In this document: in pieces, positions 11,529-23,263 of the stretch
Position numbering within the stretch: position 1 is the first letter of the stretch
Layout: each line of letters begins with the position of its first letter
Assembly: GCF_027595985.1 (NCBI RefSeq)
Contig: NC_073303.1
Span: 373,686,386 to 373,750,385, forward strand
DNA length: 64,000 bases
Direction: 5' to 3'
Source of the DNA: Sorex araneus
Taxonomy: Eukaryota > Chordata > Mammalia > Eulipotyphla > Soricidae
Notes under the pieces: model-generated
What the model was told of the DNA's origin: nothing
What the model saw: only the letters and a program-made list of their open reading frames with translations
Database searches by the model: none
Program-made: the position numbers and the translations under genes

Positions 11529-11870
11529 AGTATAACATAATGCTTAGGAGTGGTTCTTGGGCATCAGTAACTTTTTGAAAATATAAGCGCTATATCTAAC
11601 ATGCAGCCCCGATGTATCTTTGGAAAGAATTTCATGCAGAATAGAAAGGGTCCATTCCATAAGAATTTCTCTGATGCCTGCCTGTGGATTTGCTGCACAG
11701 ATTTCCCTGGAAATCATGCTAAACTGACACGTTTTCTCCGCTCACTTCAGAGTTGCTGAATTAGAATCTTTGTGAGTTTACTTTAGAGTCTGGAAGAGTA
11801 ACAACATTTTCCAAGCAATTCTGTCCATCTATGATTATGTTTTAAATAACCATGAGAATGAATTTCTCTG
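11529..11870. other. Nothing recognised
   Basis: About 340 bp without an assignable feature. Confidence 0.6.
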
Positions 11871-12000
11871 GGCATTCTCTTACAAATGGGACCACGGAAT
11901 CTCAGTGAGCAAACAACTTGTTCAAGATCATGCAGCTGTCAATGGAGAGGAATTGTCTTCTGCAAGTCTAGTTCTGCATACTGTTTTGATTTGGATTTAA
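11871..12000 (-). repeat. MIR SINE relic (ancient)
   Basis: The stretch around AACTTGTTCAAGATCATGCA resembles the MIR core (AACTTGCCCAAGGTCACACA). The following AATGGAGAGGAATTG fits the MIR order on the minus strand. MIRs are shared across mammals and long inactive. Confidence 0.65.
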
Positions 12001-15000
12001 AATTCCTACGTATAAAACCAACTCCTTGTTGCATACGTCTGATGCCTGCAAACAAACCCAGTTATTGAAAATAAGAGGGTATCACTGAAGTTCAAACTTC
12101 TGTAGCAAAAGAGTGGTGCTTTAGGAACTGTTTGTGGCAAATTAACAAATTACTCCAAATTACTGTCTTTAAAGGGTCTCTGAGGACAAATAGGAAAAGA
12201 CAAAATCCTGTTACTTTTTCTCTCTGCTTTGCAGAACAATAATTCTTTGCAATATCTGGATTTGCCAGGTGCCAGGGTAAGATTACTTTGCAGGTGGTTG
12301 CAGATTTTCTTCTTTCAAGGATCAAAACAAAGGCTTTTGCTTCTTCGAGATCAGACATCATACCCTCCAGCCATCTCTGCTCTTGGAAGATTGACAGGTC
12401 CCCTCATTCAGACATGCTGTTCAAGAGATGGCCTAATAGCAGAGTATATCAAATCATCTTGAGGCTGGAAGGAGAATGGAATATGATTGTTAGCCTTGTT
12501 GTAATATGCATTCACCTCACAAACCAAGGGGCTTAGGACAGAAAGTGAGAAGTGAGCAAAGATCAGAATATTTAAAGACCCAAGTAGTTGCTGGCTAAAG
12601 CATTTTGGTTTAGGACTGTGGGGAATTTCATAGTTATACCTTACCTTATGTCACCTGCTTAGTGAACAATAATAAAGCAATGACAAATGTATTTAGGAAG
12701 TATTAAATTTCATGCATTTGATTGTGCTCACAAAAGAATGTGAGAAATACTTTGATTTAGGAAGACAAATAAGTGAAACCAGAGTTATCTGACTGGAGGA
12801 GGAGAAATTGCATCTTAATCTAGGTTTTAATTGATAATTAGTTGTTTTATCTAAATCAATGCTAGTTGTATTCTATTTGAGGACAAATAAAAACGAAACA
12901 GGCAAAAAAGATAGGATTTGTTCCAGACCTAAAAAGATCATATCACTGCTTTATGCCTGTTTTCTCTCAAAAATCTATGAGGTTGGATTGCATTATCATT
13001 TCTACCTGAAATGAGGTATTTGCCAAAATTGATTCATATTTGTATAACTTTATTTTCAAATCAGATGGTTAAGGTACCAAGTGTGTAACGAGTTTTTAGT
13101 GAGAGACATGTCACACAAGCATGTCAATACCGAATCATCATTCTTGGGAACCCAAAAAGAATCCCTATTATATTAATTTTAGATCCAATTTAGTCTATTT
13201 AGAAAGATCTCTTAAAGGTAATAAAGCAGGGCATTTTTATTTTTATAATAAAACTTCTGAAGAAGAAGAGCATAATGAGTCAGTTTGTGACCAAAAATTC
13301 TTGTTTAAAAATAAGAGACTGTATTAGAAAAATAAATATTAAGATAAAGAAAAAATAAAGATGGAAAACAAAAAATATATATATAATTAATACTATAAAA
13401 TTAAGGTAGATTATAACAGCAATCAAAAATAGGAAAAATGACTTTTATTAAACAGGTTTAAAATGAAGCTATTAAAAATTGGGATATTTCCCTCCCAGAA
13501 TTATGACATAGATTCTAGAGATTAAAAAAAAAAGAAAATTGAATTCCCAGGTCTCAGGATATAAATTATACTTCCTTTCCTGTATTTCTTCCTTTGAAGT
13601 GGTAAATCTTATCAATCTGTAAGGAGCTGAAAATGCTTCCTGTTTTGATCCACCTCTTCCAATTTGAATTTGAACTTCCAGATGAGAACAAAAATATCTA
13701 GAATTGTTTTTTAAAAAGTTTATTAATTTCTGTTTGCCCAAGACCCTTTGGCCCTTACAAAAATGTATGAAATTGTATAGAAACAAGGAAATGAATACTA
13801 TTGTACTACCAAGATGATTTGTACTGTGCAACCCTTAGCCAACAACAGGGCAATATTAGCAAGAGCTGCAAATAAACTAGAATCTCATTTGAGGAGTTTT
13901 TCCAGAAGTCACATTTTTTTTTTGTCTCCAAGACCTGCATTCTTCTATGCTGTCTTCCCTCCCTACAAAAATCTATTGCTTAAGTAGAAAGTTTGGGATC
14001 ATAAATATGGAAATGAGAGAAAACAAGCAAAGACTGATGAATAACTGAATTTTCTAGATTCTTCTTAATACCCTAGAGATAAGGAGCAGTGTTAAATCCT
14101 ACTGTGCAGTGCTTTGGGGGCGAATACCGAAGTGACAAGAAGCTTCTTTGAGGTTTCTGCAGATTACTATCTTGGGATGAATACTAAGGTAGAATTCATC
14201 ATGAAATTGGAAGGCTGGAAGCATGAATTTACTTTCAGGGATACAGTTTCATACTGTCCCCCATCCTTTCCCAATGTTAACAGCTTCAGATTTGGAGAGA
14301 TTTGCAGTATTTATAGTTTTTAAAATATGCTTTCATTTAATTTTCCTCAAACATCATCTTGAACTTTTTTTGTCTATAAAAAGCAATTTTATTTATAATG
14401 ACCTATCATTTAATTTGTATTTTATTTAAATTTAATTTGTATTTAGTTGAAAATACTTCTGGGGTGCTATGGAAGTCAGAGGAATTAATATTTGGAACTT
14501 AATAAATATCAAACAATAAAATGCACAAAAGTCTGGCCACTATCTGCATAAGTTTCCAAAAATAAGAATTAAAAACGAAACAAATTAAAAAAACCTCGAT
14601 TTTTTTTATTTCATTGTATTAAGTTTTTATTTGGAAAACTAAAGTATTGGACAAAAATGTCATCAATCTTAGTAAAATAGCTCTATGGGAGGTCATAAGG
14701 TTCTCTTTACATTACATTGGTCATTTTGAGAATGTAAATATAGACTTGTTAGTATGGGTTGCAAGTTGCTTAAAGAAAGAAAATCACGTAACTTAAGAGA
14801 GACTTGAAAGTGATTCATTATGTGTTTTTTAAACGTGGTCAGATTAAGAAGTGATCATTGCAAAAGGGAAACTTCTGAAATTTTCACAATATCTGTTTCT
14901 AGATGCAGAAATAACCTTAGAAAAGCAGTTGGGTAGTGACTAGGGCACCTATAGTCAGTAAGACAAATTTCATATATTACAAGTGTTTTAATATAGGCTT

Positions 15001-15062
15001 AAACACACCCATTATTTAAATCTAGACTTTCTAATTATTCTACTAACTTATTAAGTAAAAAC
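12001..15062. other. AT-rich stretch; possible MIR trace only
   Basis: About 3 kb. A weak MIR-like segment may lie at about 12950-13045 (CTATGAGG..GATTGCATTATCATTT..CTGAAATGAGG, minus orientation). Otherwise no repeat family, RNA gene or credible coding frame is seen. The open frame at 13472-13831 (minus, 119 codons) has low-complexity AT-driven composition. Confidence 0.5.
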
Positions 15063-15422
15063 CATATTTTTTTAAAATTGAATCACTGTGTCACCATGAG
15101 ATACAGTTGCAACACTTTCATGATTGAGCTTCAGTCATACAATGTTCCAACACCCATCCCTTCACCAGTGTACATTTCCCACCAACAATATCCCCCATAT
15201 CCCCATGTCCCTTCTGCCATCCCCCTTAGCCTTCCCTTAATGACAGGCACTTTTCACTTTTCTTCCTCTCTCTCTCTCTCTCTCTCTTCTTTTCTTTCGG
15301 GCATTATCATTGTATCATTTGCAATACAGTTACTGAGAAGTCATCATGTTTGGTTTTTTGCCCACTTTAAATACACATCTCCAATCTGGAGCCATACATT
15401 ACAACCATTATTGTCATAATGG
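15063..15422 (-). mobile_element. L1 3'-end fragment (first part)
   Basis: Minus-strand order: an A-rich end with AATAAA-like AATTTTAAAAAAA, then TCTCATGGTGA-like, TTGTATGACTGAA, a G-rich tract, and (GA)n (plus (CT)n at 15270-15291). The same order recurs at 22155-22530 and 37065-37500. It fits a lineage-specific L1 3' UTR. It is split by a SINE-B at 15423. Confidence 0.7.
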
Positions 15423-15623
15423 GCTGGAGCGATAGCACAGAGGTAGGACTTTCACGCAGCTGACCCATGTTCGATTCCTCCGCCCCTCTCGGAGAGCCTG
15501 GCAAGCTACCCGTGTCATATTGGATATGCCAAAAACAGTAACAATAAGTCTCACATTGAGAGACGTTACTGTGCCCGCTCGAACAAATCGATGAACAACA
15601 GGATGACAGTGACAGTGACAGTG
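15423..15623 (+). repeat. SINE-B, full length, 13-bp TSD, inside L1 3' end
   Basis: ATTGTCATAATGG occurs at 15410-15422 and 15624-15636. The element starts GCTGGAGCGATAGCAC, has the B-box-like TGTTCGATTCC, the body GAGAGCCTGGCAAGC and GCCAAAAACAGTAAC, then the RTE module and three GACAGT units. One of the best-preserved copies here. Confidence 0.95.
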
Positions 15624-15636
15624 ATTGTCATAATGG

Positions 15637-15860
15637 TCCCTTCTCTGTCCTCTACCGTGTCCCCCAGTCCTCGAGAGAGACTACCAACCATGGATCATGC
15701 ATCTTGACCCTTGTTTCTACTGTCCTTGGGTGTTAGTCTTTTACTATGTTTGTGGATCTAAACCTGGATCTATCTGAATGTATCCATCAGCACCAATATT
15801 CTTCTGAGCTTACTGTTTCCTGAACTTATACCAGAAGGCACTCCTATATATTTAATTGAG
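15637..15860 (-). mobile_element. L1 3'-end fragment (second part)
   Basis: Directly continues the fragment interrupted by the SINE. The wording TTTCTACTGTCCTTGGGTGTTAG is typical of the L1 3' end read in antisense. The outer boundary is approximate. Confidence 0.5.
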
Positions 15861-16040
15861 TCATTTATCCATTACAAGGCATCCTGCATTGTTAAACCTG
15901 CACTGTCAGAAATGAAAATACGTTGCTTGGAATCCTAACTCTGCTGCTTAAGGCATGATGAAGTCATGTTTCATGCTAAGTAGTTTTCCCTCCAGTAGAA
16001 ATGCAAATTTCCATTAACACAATTTTTAAGAAGCAATTTT

Positions 16041-16213
16041 TTTTTTTGCTTTTTGGGTCACACCCGGCTATGCACAAGGGTAATTCCTGGCTCATGCACT
16101 CAGGAATCACCCCTGGCAGTGCTCAGGGGACCATATGGGATGCTGGGATTCGAACCCGGGTTGGCCTCGTGCAAGGCAAATGCCCTACCCGCTGTGCTAT
16201 CGCTCCAGCCCCC
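16041..16213 (-). repeat. SINE-A, full length, 16-bp TSD
   Basis: TTTAAGAAGCAATTTT is present at 16025-16040 and 16214-16229. The minus-strand element runs from GGGGCTGGAGCGATAGCACA through a good B box (GGTTCGAATCC, complement at 16148-16158) to an A tail abutting the left TSD. Confidence 0.95.
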
Positions 16214-16422
16214 TTTAAGAAGCAATTTTTAAGAAGTCACAAAATGCATCAAATGCCTTACTAAAATCAGAATCCATTAATGGGTAGAAGAGTTTGAGTA
16301 TCTGCCTTCAGATTAGAGGATTCAGAAATCAAATAACCAATATGTGGGAGAATTAGGAAGTAATGTGGGATTTGAAGCAGAAGCAAATGAGCTACTCCAT
16401 TGAAGAAAATGAATTTTGCACA

Positions 16423-16423
<1 letters not shown>

Positions 16424-16454
<31 letters not shown>
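16424..16454. repeat. (CA)n microsatellite
   Basis: Uninterrupted CA dinucleotides, followed by GCATGCGTGAGCATGC. Confidence 0.97.
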
Positions 16455-16457
<3 letters not shown>

Positions 16458-16567
16458 TGCGTGAGCATGCTAAGATTTCACAGGAGAAAAAGAATGGTAA
16501 TGCCTCTATCTGAAGCAACGGAATGACTTACCATTTAGATGTTACACCAATTGATTGTTTATTTGTT

Positions 16568-16728
16568 TTAAAACCACATCCGTGGAGCTCAGGGCGTACT
16601 CCTAGTTCTGTGTTAAGGGATCATTTCTGGACTCCTTGTGGAACCTTATGGGGTGCTGGGGATTGAACCCGTGTGGGCCGCATGCAAGTCAAGTGAGTTC
16701 CTCACTGTACTACTGCTCTGGCCTCTAC
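16568..16728 (-). repeat. SINE-A, old
   Basis: Diverged copy: GGAGCTCAGGGCGTACTCCT, GGGGTGCTGGGGATTGAACC, GGGCCGCATGCAAGTCAAG and ACTACTGCTCTGGCCTC correspond to the tail, body, B box and head in reverse. Confidence 0.8.
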
Positions 16729-17934
16729 TTCATTTTTTTTCTTTAAAGACAGAAACTGTTGAGATAAAGAGAGAAGCCATCCCTTTATAATTCTTATGAA
16801 GATTAGATTTAATATATAAAAATCTCTGCAATACAATAACAACTCATTATACATTCATTATTACTGTTACACTCAGCCATAATATTAGGACTTAAACTTA
16901 AATTTCTAATATAATTTTGAAAAATCTTTGCAACTGGTGGTCATTTAAACCCGCGTTAGATCAGTGCCATGATTGCAAGTCAATACAAATCTATTTAGTA
17001 TCTTATCTATAATTAATTAAACAACAATCAAACTAAGTTTCAACTTATAAATAAGAGTCTATAATATTCCTCTAAAAAAACAAAGATGACTGGATCAAAA
17101 AGCCTGATAATTCCAATCACTCATTTTTCTAATACATGAATAAGGTAATTTAATTTGCATTAATTTAGAACAAGTGTCAGTGCAATTTTTATATTAAAAG
17201 AAAATGATTCCAGGCCATTTAACCACACAAGCAAACAGACAAAAGTGAATTTTTTATTGGATCAAAATTATGTAACAGCAAAAACTGAGATTTTTAAATA
17301 GCTATTTTTAAGAGTCCAATATAAATGAACAAATCTACAAACTTCTTTTGAAGACAATTGATTAGAATTTCCAATTCATCTCCATTTTGTGGCATAGCAC
17401 TTTGATTGATTTGCTTATTTTCCACAAGTTCTTGTGCTGACTGTCATTGGAAACGAATTTAACAATTCCCTTTTGCATTGTAAAATCTCTCAGTTCTTAT
17501 CCTTCCCAGCCCAACTATTAAAAATACTCATCACAATTCTTCTGATATCTTGGAGGTGTTTATAAAGCTATTAACAATCCTTTCAAATTTCTCCTCTAAA
17601 GTGATTCACTTTTATGCTTCCTTTGAGGAAAAAAAAATACTTCACATTCAGCGTTATTACCAATGACGCATCAATACTTGCTTTGGCTTTTATATCAAAA
17701 TTCAAGCCCAGATTTTTTCAAATGCTGTGAATTGAAGGATTTTAGGAAAACTGGATTAAGTCATTATATTTTTGATTCCAAACCAAAAAGGATATAATTA
17801 AATCTAATATGACATTTAAGATAAAATTATTGTCAATGGGTGACTTGATATCTGAAAACTGGTAGATGGATCATTTTTATACTGAAAGTAGTATGAGAAG
17901 AAAAAAGTGAAATAAAGATATAATTTTCTTATTT
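16729..17934. other. AT-rich, nothing recognised
   Basis: About 1.2 kb without repeat landmarks or coding pattern. Confidence 0.6.
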
Positions 17935-18198
17935 ATATAATAAAATTGGAGCTATAGCACAGCAGATGGGACTTTTGCCTTGCATGCGGCCAACCCACGT
18001 TCAATTCCTCTGTCCCTCTCAGAGAGTTTAGTAAGTTACCTAGAGTATCCTACCTGCACGGCAGAGCCTGGCAGGATACCTGTGGCATATTAGATATGCC
18101 AAAAACAGTAACAAGTCTCAGAATGAAGACGTTACTGGTGCCCCTCGAGCAAATTGATGAACAATGGGATGACAATGCAACAGTGCATATAATAAAAT
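17935..18198 (+). repeat. SINE-B, full length, 12-bp TSD
   Basis: ATATAATAAAAT flanks both ends (17935-17946, 18187-18198). The head GGAGCTATAGCACAGC, B-box-like GTTCAATTCC, both GGCA-type body repeats, GCCAAAAACAGTAACAAG and the RTE module are all visible. The tail is degraded to CAATGCAACAGTG. Confidence 0.95.
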
Positions 18199-18407
18199 AT
18201 TAAGTAACAAAAAAAATCAAAGAAGAGAAAATACTATTTCTATAAAAATGTGTTTTATAAATTATGACTTTAGGAATTAGATCTAATTCCAAAATCCTGG
18301 CGACTAGTGACTGCCACATGTTTAAGGAACAAGGAAGATAGGACAGAAGTATTTTCATGAGAACAATAATGAATTAGAATCTTAACTAAGTTATTTTTTT
18401 TGTACAA

Positions 18408-18512
18408 AATATCATCAACAATGAGATAAAATATTTTGTACTTTCTGTATAAAATATGTTGTACTTTCAGTGCAAAATATTACCAACAGTGAGATAAAGC
18501 AATGTGATATTT
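18408..18512. repeat. 68-bp imperfect tandem duplication
   Basis: CAACAATGAGATAAA at 18416 and CAACAGTGAGATAAA at 18484 are 68 bp apart. The surrounding TACAAAATAT and TGTACTTTC segments repeat with them. Confidence 0.75.
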
Positions 18513-19726
18513 ACAGAACTTTCACTTTCTCAAAATAAATTTAAATGCATGTGCCTATATGAAAATAAAGACATTCACATAAAATATAAACATAAGCATA
18601 TTTAAAAGAATATAGACATATGAAAATCAACCTAAGCAGAGGTATATATATATACATATATGCAAAATTTGTGTAATGAATAAATTGACCAACAAAGATG
18701 ATTTGAGGTTTAAGTGATATAATTGTTTAAATTTAAAGATGATTTTAACTTAAATAATTATATAACACAATTATATAAATGTGTTTTTTCCAATTTTTAT
18801 ACTCTCTGAAACCTCTTAAAGAACTTTATGTTGGAATCAATATCAAAGATATTTAACAATTTAAGAAATAAAAATATCTTAACCACTTGGAGATAATTTA
18901 ACTCTTGGAAATAGATACCCTAAAGTAATAAAATAAAGAAAAAAATCTGGACTTTTTGCAGGGGAGGGAGAGACAGAGACAGAGATTAGGAGACATACTT
19001 TTAAAAGCATGAGATTAATATTATTCTTTTGAATTAAAAAATGCTAAATTAATGTGAATTTGAACTTTTCTTCTTTCACACAGTATTTTTTAGGTTGCCT
19101 TTCAGTAAAGATTTTATTTTTAAAATCATGTTTTTGATATACTTGGAATAGAAATAATAGATCCTCTTTAGTTCTCTCTCAAAGATTCCAGCTGCCCTGG
19201 TAGCAGGGGGTGAGGGGGACAGGGAGAGGGATAGAGGGGGTCTTATGTCAGTTCATTGTCAAGATCCTGTCCTCCTCCCAGAATCCCACTAGTCAAACAC
19301 TCAACTATCATTGGCATATCTTCTAATTTTCCTAGAGTACAACAACCAAATTCTTCTCCAGACAAAGGTGAATTAAAACCTGCATTGCAATACCCTAGGT
19401 GATTTGATTGCCATTCAAGTCAGAGTCCTACTCAGGAAAGACCAAAAGCCAAATCCAGTATGGCCTGACGCAGGGAAGAGGACATTCTCTTCTCCAACTT
19501 TGTTGACTCAGAATGGGAAGGTAAGCAGAGTTTCACAACGTGAGATCACACCCATGCCCAGACAATTCCTGAAATGACCGCAGGAAGATGAAGGGTTTTA
19601 CCTAAGCTTAAGAACAGTTATTAGTTACCACATGATCCCAGTCAGTCATCAGTATTCTTTTATAGACCCTGAGCAGGAGTATAATTGCAATCCTCTATAG
19701 GATAAACAGAAGAGAGTACAGTAGGG
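18513..19726. other. AT-rich, nothing recognised
   Basis: Includes a short purine run (19200-19240, AGGGGG-rich). No feature can be assigned. Confidence 0.55.
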
Positions 19727-19731
19727 GTGTG

Positions 19732-19764
<33 letters not shown>
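19727..19764. repeat. (GT)n microsatellite
   Basis: GT repeats with a single TTT interruption. Confidence 0.97.
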
Positions 19765-20191
19765 TACTCCTCATTAAAATCTTTCAGGTTTCACACTCAC
19801 TTTGTTTTGATTTATTCTATCAAATAAATAAAATTGCCTTGTTGCTTTGTTGATCTTTATGAAATAAAAATGTGAAGAATAATCCAATAAAATCTGGTTG
19901 ATAGTATCTACTAAGTAAATGCATTCATATGTGTATTTATATAAGAATTTGTAAGCATACACACGTGCACACACAATTATAAATAAGTACTGTTTGTACA
20001 GTGTGCATATTGGCACACATCCATATTTATATCTATACATACACATGTATATCACTTATATATCTACATAATTGTGAATATAAATTTTTCAGTAGGTATC
20101 AAATAACTCATAAATTACCCTTCCCATCTTCATTTGCGTGGGTGTGTCACCTTGCTGTAGTTTTGAATATCTGCAAAGTTACCCACAGTTT

Positions 20192-20320
20192 GGAGGCTGG
20201 AGAGATAGTGCATTGGGTTGGTTGTGGATCCTGCACTTCCTGTGTTCCCCAGAGAGTGCCATAGAGTCTTCCTAGAACCAGGAGTAAGCCCTGAGCACAG
20301 CTAAGCGTGACCCCAAAACA
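20192..20320 (+). repeat. SINE-A, old, internally shortened
   Basis: Starts GGAGGCTGGAGAGATAGTGC and ends CAGGAGTAAGCCCTGAGCAC ... GTGACCCCAAAACAAA. The middle is diverged or partly deleted. Confidence 0.8.
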
Positions 20321-20538
20321 AATGAAAGAACCAAACAAAAAATAAATTCATCCACAATAACCCAGGAGCAGCATGTTCCCTTAGTATTAACTGTTACATC
20401 TATTTCTACTGTAGATTCTCTATTTTCACTTTCACTTTTTTTCTCACTTTCAAAATATTTTTATTTTTAACTATTTGGTGATTGTGTCATCAGTAATGTC
20501 AACTGGACAATGATTTTCTGTGTTAAGAACCTGTGCTG

Positions 20539-20553
20539 GTGTGTGTGCGTGTG

Positions 20554-20588
<35 letters not shown>
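20539..20588. repeat. (GT)n microsatellite
   Basis: About 25 GT units with two GC substitutions near the left end. Confidence 0.97.
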
Positions 20589-21270
20589 ACATTTGTGCTT
20601 TCCATAGCAAGAATCTTCTCTATATTGTGCAGAACATGGGGAAAATTTGTTCTATGTAATCTGGAACTCTTTTTTTCCCCCAGGATTACACTTTAGTAAG
20701 CTAGGTGTCAAGCACAGCTTTGAAGCCAAACATAGGTAGTTCCCCACATGGAAAAGTAAGCGGGGTTATGAAAGGCTCTCTGTGAAGTCACAGGCCCTGA
20801 GCCTTTGTTTTCTGGAGATGGTATATTTGTGGTGGGAGCAGTGCCAAGCTTAATAGGGAGCAAGCCTGGATATAAAGATTTCCTTCCCTTTCTCAAATGT
20901 CAGCAGCTCAAAATGCCATAGAGCTCAGGGAATAGAACAATAGACCTGACTTATCATCCCCCAGGGTTTCTCATACCTACTGCCCAGAGTAAATAATTGT
21001 GGTCTGAAAAATATTGTACAGATCCGTGAGCCTGTTTTTAATTTTCAGTCTGTGTCTATTACACATAATTTCTCTGAAGACAAAACACAAAGAGAAGGAA
21101 CATAAATGTTCGAAATTAATTGTGGTTTTATCAAATAATTCTTAAATTTCTAAAGAGAATTCGATATCCTCACATGTACTACAAGACAGGTAATTTATCA
21201 TCTGATATATTTGTTGGGATGTTGCATACTTATGCCCAGGGACTACATTTATCATCAAAGACAGTCTGAA
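20589..21270. other. Nothing recognised
   Basis: About 680 bp with no assignable repeat or gene. Confidence 0.55.
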
Positions 21271-21302
21271 TTTATTTATTATTTATTTATTTATTTATTT
21301 AA
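21271..21302. repeat. (TTTA)n microsatellite
   Basis: Tetranucleotide run with one ATT interruption. Confidence 0.95.
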
Positions 21303-22130
21303 TTCCTGGGTTAGTATAACATGGCAGCCGGTGGCCTACAGTGGACTCAGAATATAACAACCCGACTCCTTCCCTGAGTGATGAAATGCGTTGCTAAGTA
21401 AGAAACAAACCACATGGTCACCAGAACATAAGAAAGGTCACTTTGCATAGAGCAATGGATGTGTTCCTCTTCCCTTTGGGTTACTTCAGGGCTGGATCAG
21501 CGTTGTAACAGTCAGTGCCTATGAAGAAATGAACCTGGGGTGGGTGTGGTGGGGATGGAGGGTGTTGCACTTGGGGATAACCAGGAAGAAAATGCAAATG
21601 TCACAGAAACCCCAGAGCAGGGACAAGGAGCACAGGCTGTGCAAGCTTAGGAACATGGCCCCTAACTGAAAGAATCACCAAGCATAGAAGGTCACATGGG
21701 AGGGCTATAACCTGGATGACCTTGGTCCTGCTGGTTGGGACCCCAGGAGAGTTGTTTCAATGCCTTCCCCCCTGTTTTAAGGGAAGGCATTCTTGGAACA
21801 CAAAAAACAAATGCTCAGCCACCTATCTTCCTTCTAATAGAACAGGGGGAAGACTTGAACATTTTTTCTGGAATCCTGCTTGACAGAAACCCTCCCATGC
21901 TGTGGAATTCTGCTGTACAAAACCATCTCATGCGGTGGAACTTTCCCTGCATTTTTTGCTCCTTTTCTCCCTTGCCTAATAAAGCTGCTTTTTTTTAAAA
22001 AAAATTCATTCATTTTCTCTTCATCCCCTTGCTTCCATGTTTGACTGCCTGAGGACAGATCTGTGCACTCCGTAACATCCTTTCAACTCTTTTCCTTGTT
22101 CTCTTCCTCCCTATCGAGGTAAGTAGCTCA
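21303..22130 (+). mobile_element. Possible LTR or ERV-related block
   Basis: Higher GC than the flanks, with CTTGCCTAATAAAGCTGC (AATAAA at 21978-21983) followed by a T-rich and then C/T-rich stretch, as in an LTR R/U5 region. A near-repeat exists within it: ATGCTGTGGAATTCTGC at about 21897 and ATGCGGTGGAACTTTCC at about 21929. No TG/CA ends, TSD or viral coding sequence is found, so this is tentative. Confidence 0.3.
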
Positions 22131-22154
22131 AATCAGCTCTTTATGCAGCAGAAA

Positions 22155-22381
22155 TTCTGGCTTACTGTTGTGTTTTTATTTATTTTTTATTTTATCTTAG
22201 TGAACCACCATGAGATACAGTTACAGACTTATGAATTTTCATGATTGCATTTCAATCAAATGATGTTCGAGTACCCATCCCTCCACCAGTGCTCATTCTC
22301 CACCCCCTATGTGCCCAGTGTCCCTCCCACCATCCCCATCCCTTTCCACCCCTGCCTCTGTGACGGACACATTCCCTCTTA

Positions 22382-22456
<75 letters not shown>

Positions 22457-22530
22457 TTTGGGTGCTATAATTTGCAATTTAGGCACTAAGCAGCCATCAT
22501 GTTTTGTCCATAGTCTACTTTCAGCTGTAT
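22155..22530 (-). mobile_element. L1 3'-end fragment
   Basis: Same order as at 15.1 and 37.1 kb: TTTTATTTTATCTTAGTGAA, CACCATGAGATACAGTTACA, CATCCCTCCACCAGTGC, a C-rich run (G-rich on the element strand), CT repeats, then CCTTTTGGGTGCTATAATTT. The polypurine tract on the element strand is a general feature of mammalian L1 3' UTRs. Confidence 0.7.
22384..22455. repeat. (CT)n microsatellite grown inside the L1 3' end
   Basis: Seventy-two bases of pure CT repeat at the place where other copies carry a shorter or interrupted CT run (15270-15291, 37237-37352). Confidence 0.97.
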
Positions 22531-22537
22531 TTTTACT

Positions 22538-23070
22538 TATTTTTTTTCAGGATCTTTTTATTTTATTGAATCACCCTGAGGGGGGGAAAAAAACCACAAA
22601 GCTTTCAGGTTTAAGTCTCAGTCATACAATGGTTATATCCCCATCCCTTCACCCGTGCACATGTTCCACCACCAAGAACCCCAATATATCCCCCTCCCAC
22701 CCACCCCCTAACCTAAGTAGCTAATGATCTTCACTTTATTCTATCTATACTTTGAATACATTCAATATTTCAATAGAGAACTCACTATTATTGTTTGGAA
22801 TTTTCCCCTAAAATTCCGGCCTGCTGAAAAGGCATCATTTCATAATTTCTTTTCATTGCTGAGAATGAAGACTCTATGAACTGTCACGGCCGCGCGGTTT
22901 TGGATTTCTGATATTTTAGCTCAGTTCACAGTCTAGATGCATTTCTGCAAGAAGCTGCTCTGGGTGTCAGAATAGGTTAGAAGACCTCTCGGATCATAGT
23001 CTTTAGGAGCAGAGGGTCCATTTTGAGTGCCGCAGCTCCAGATCTTATCTGGGCGGAGAACGTGTGGGTT
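22538..23070 (-). mobile_element. L1-tailed element, relative of the 44.6-kb element
   Basis: The poly(T)-side start TTTTTATTTTATTGAATCAC, then TTTCAGGTTTAAGTCTCAG, a C-rich run, and CGCGGTTTTGGATTTCTG at about 22895 parallel 44613-45000 in the same order. The left end is a clean A-tail equivalent. The right end is uncertain and no TSD was found, so it may be 5' truncated. Confidence 0.6.
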
Positions 23071-23263
23071 TTTACTTTTAAAGGGTGTTTTAATTTTGAA
23101 TTAAAGTTGACTTCTTGAAAGGGAGGTGATTTCAGAAATCTTAGTGAATTGAAGGGGGTTGAGTATTCAGTATTGAGTATTAAGAAGAGTTCTTTCATAG
23201 AAAATAATAAATATATGACTTGATCATAAATGTGTATTTTTGTATGTAGAATATAGACTTTTT

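Noticed and set aside
22245-22724. 159-codon plus-strand frame
   Set aside because: It spans two antisense L1 3' ends and a CT repeat, hence a repeat artefact.
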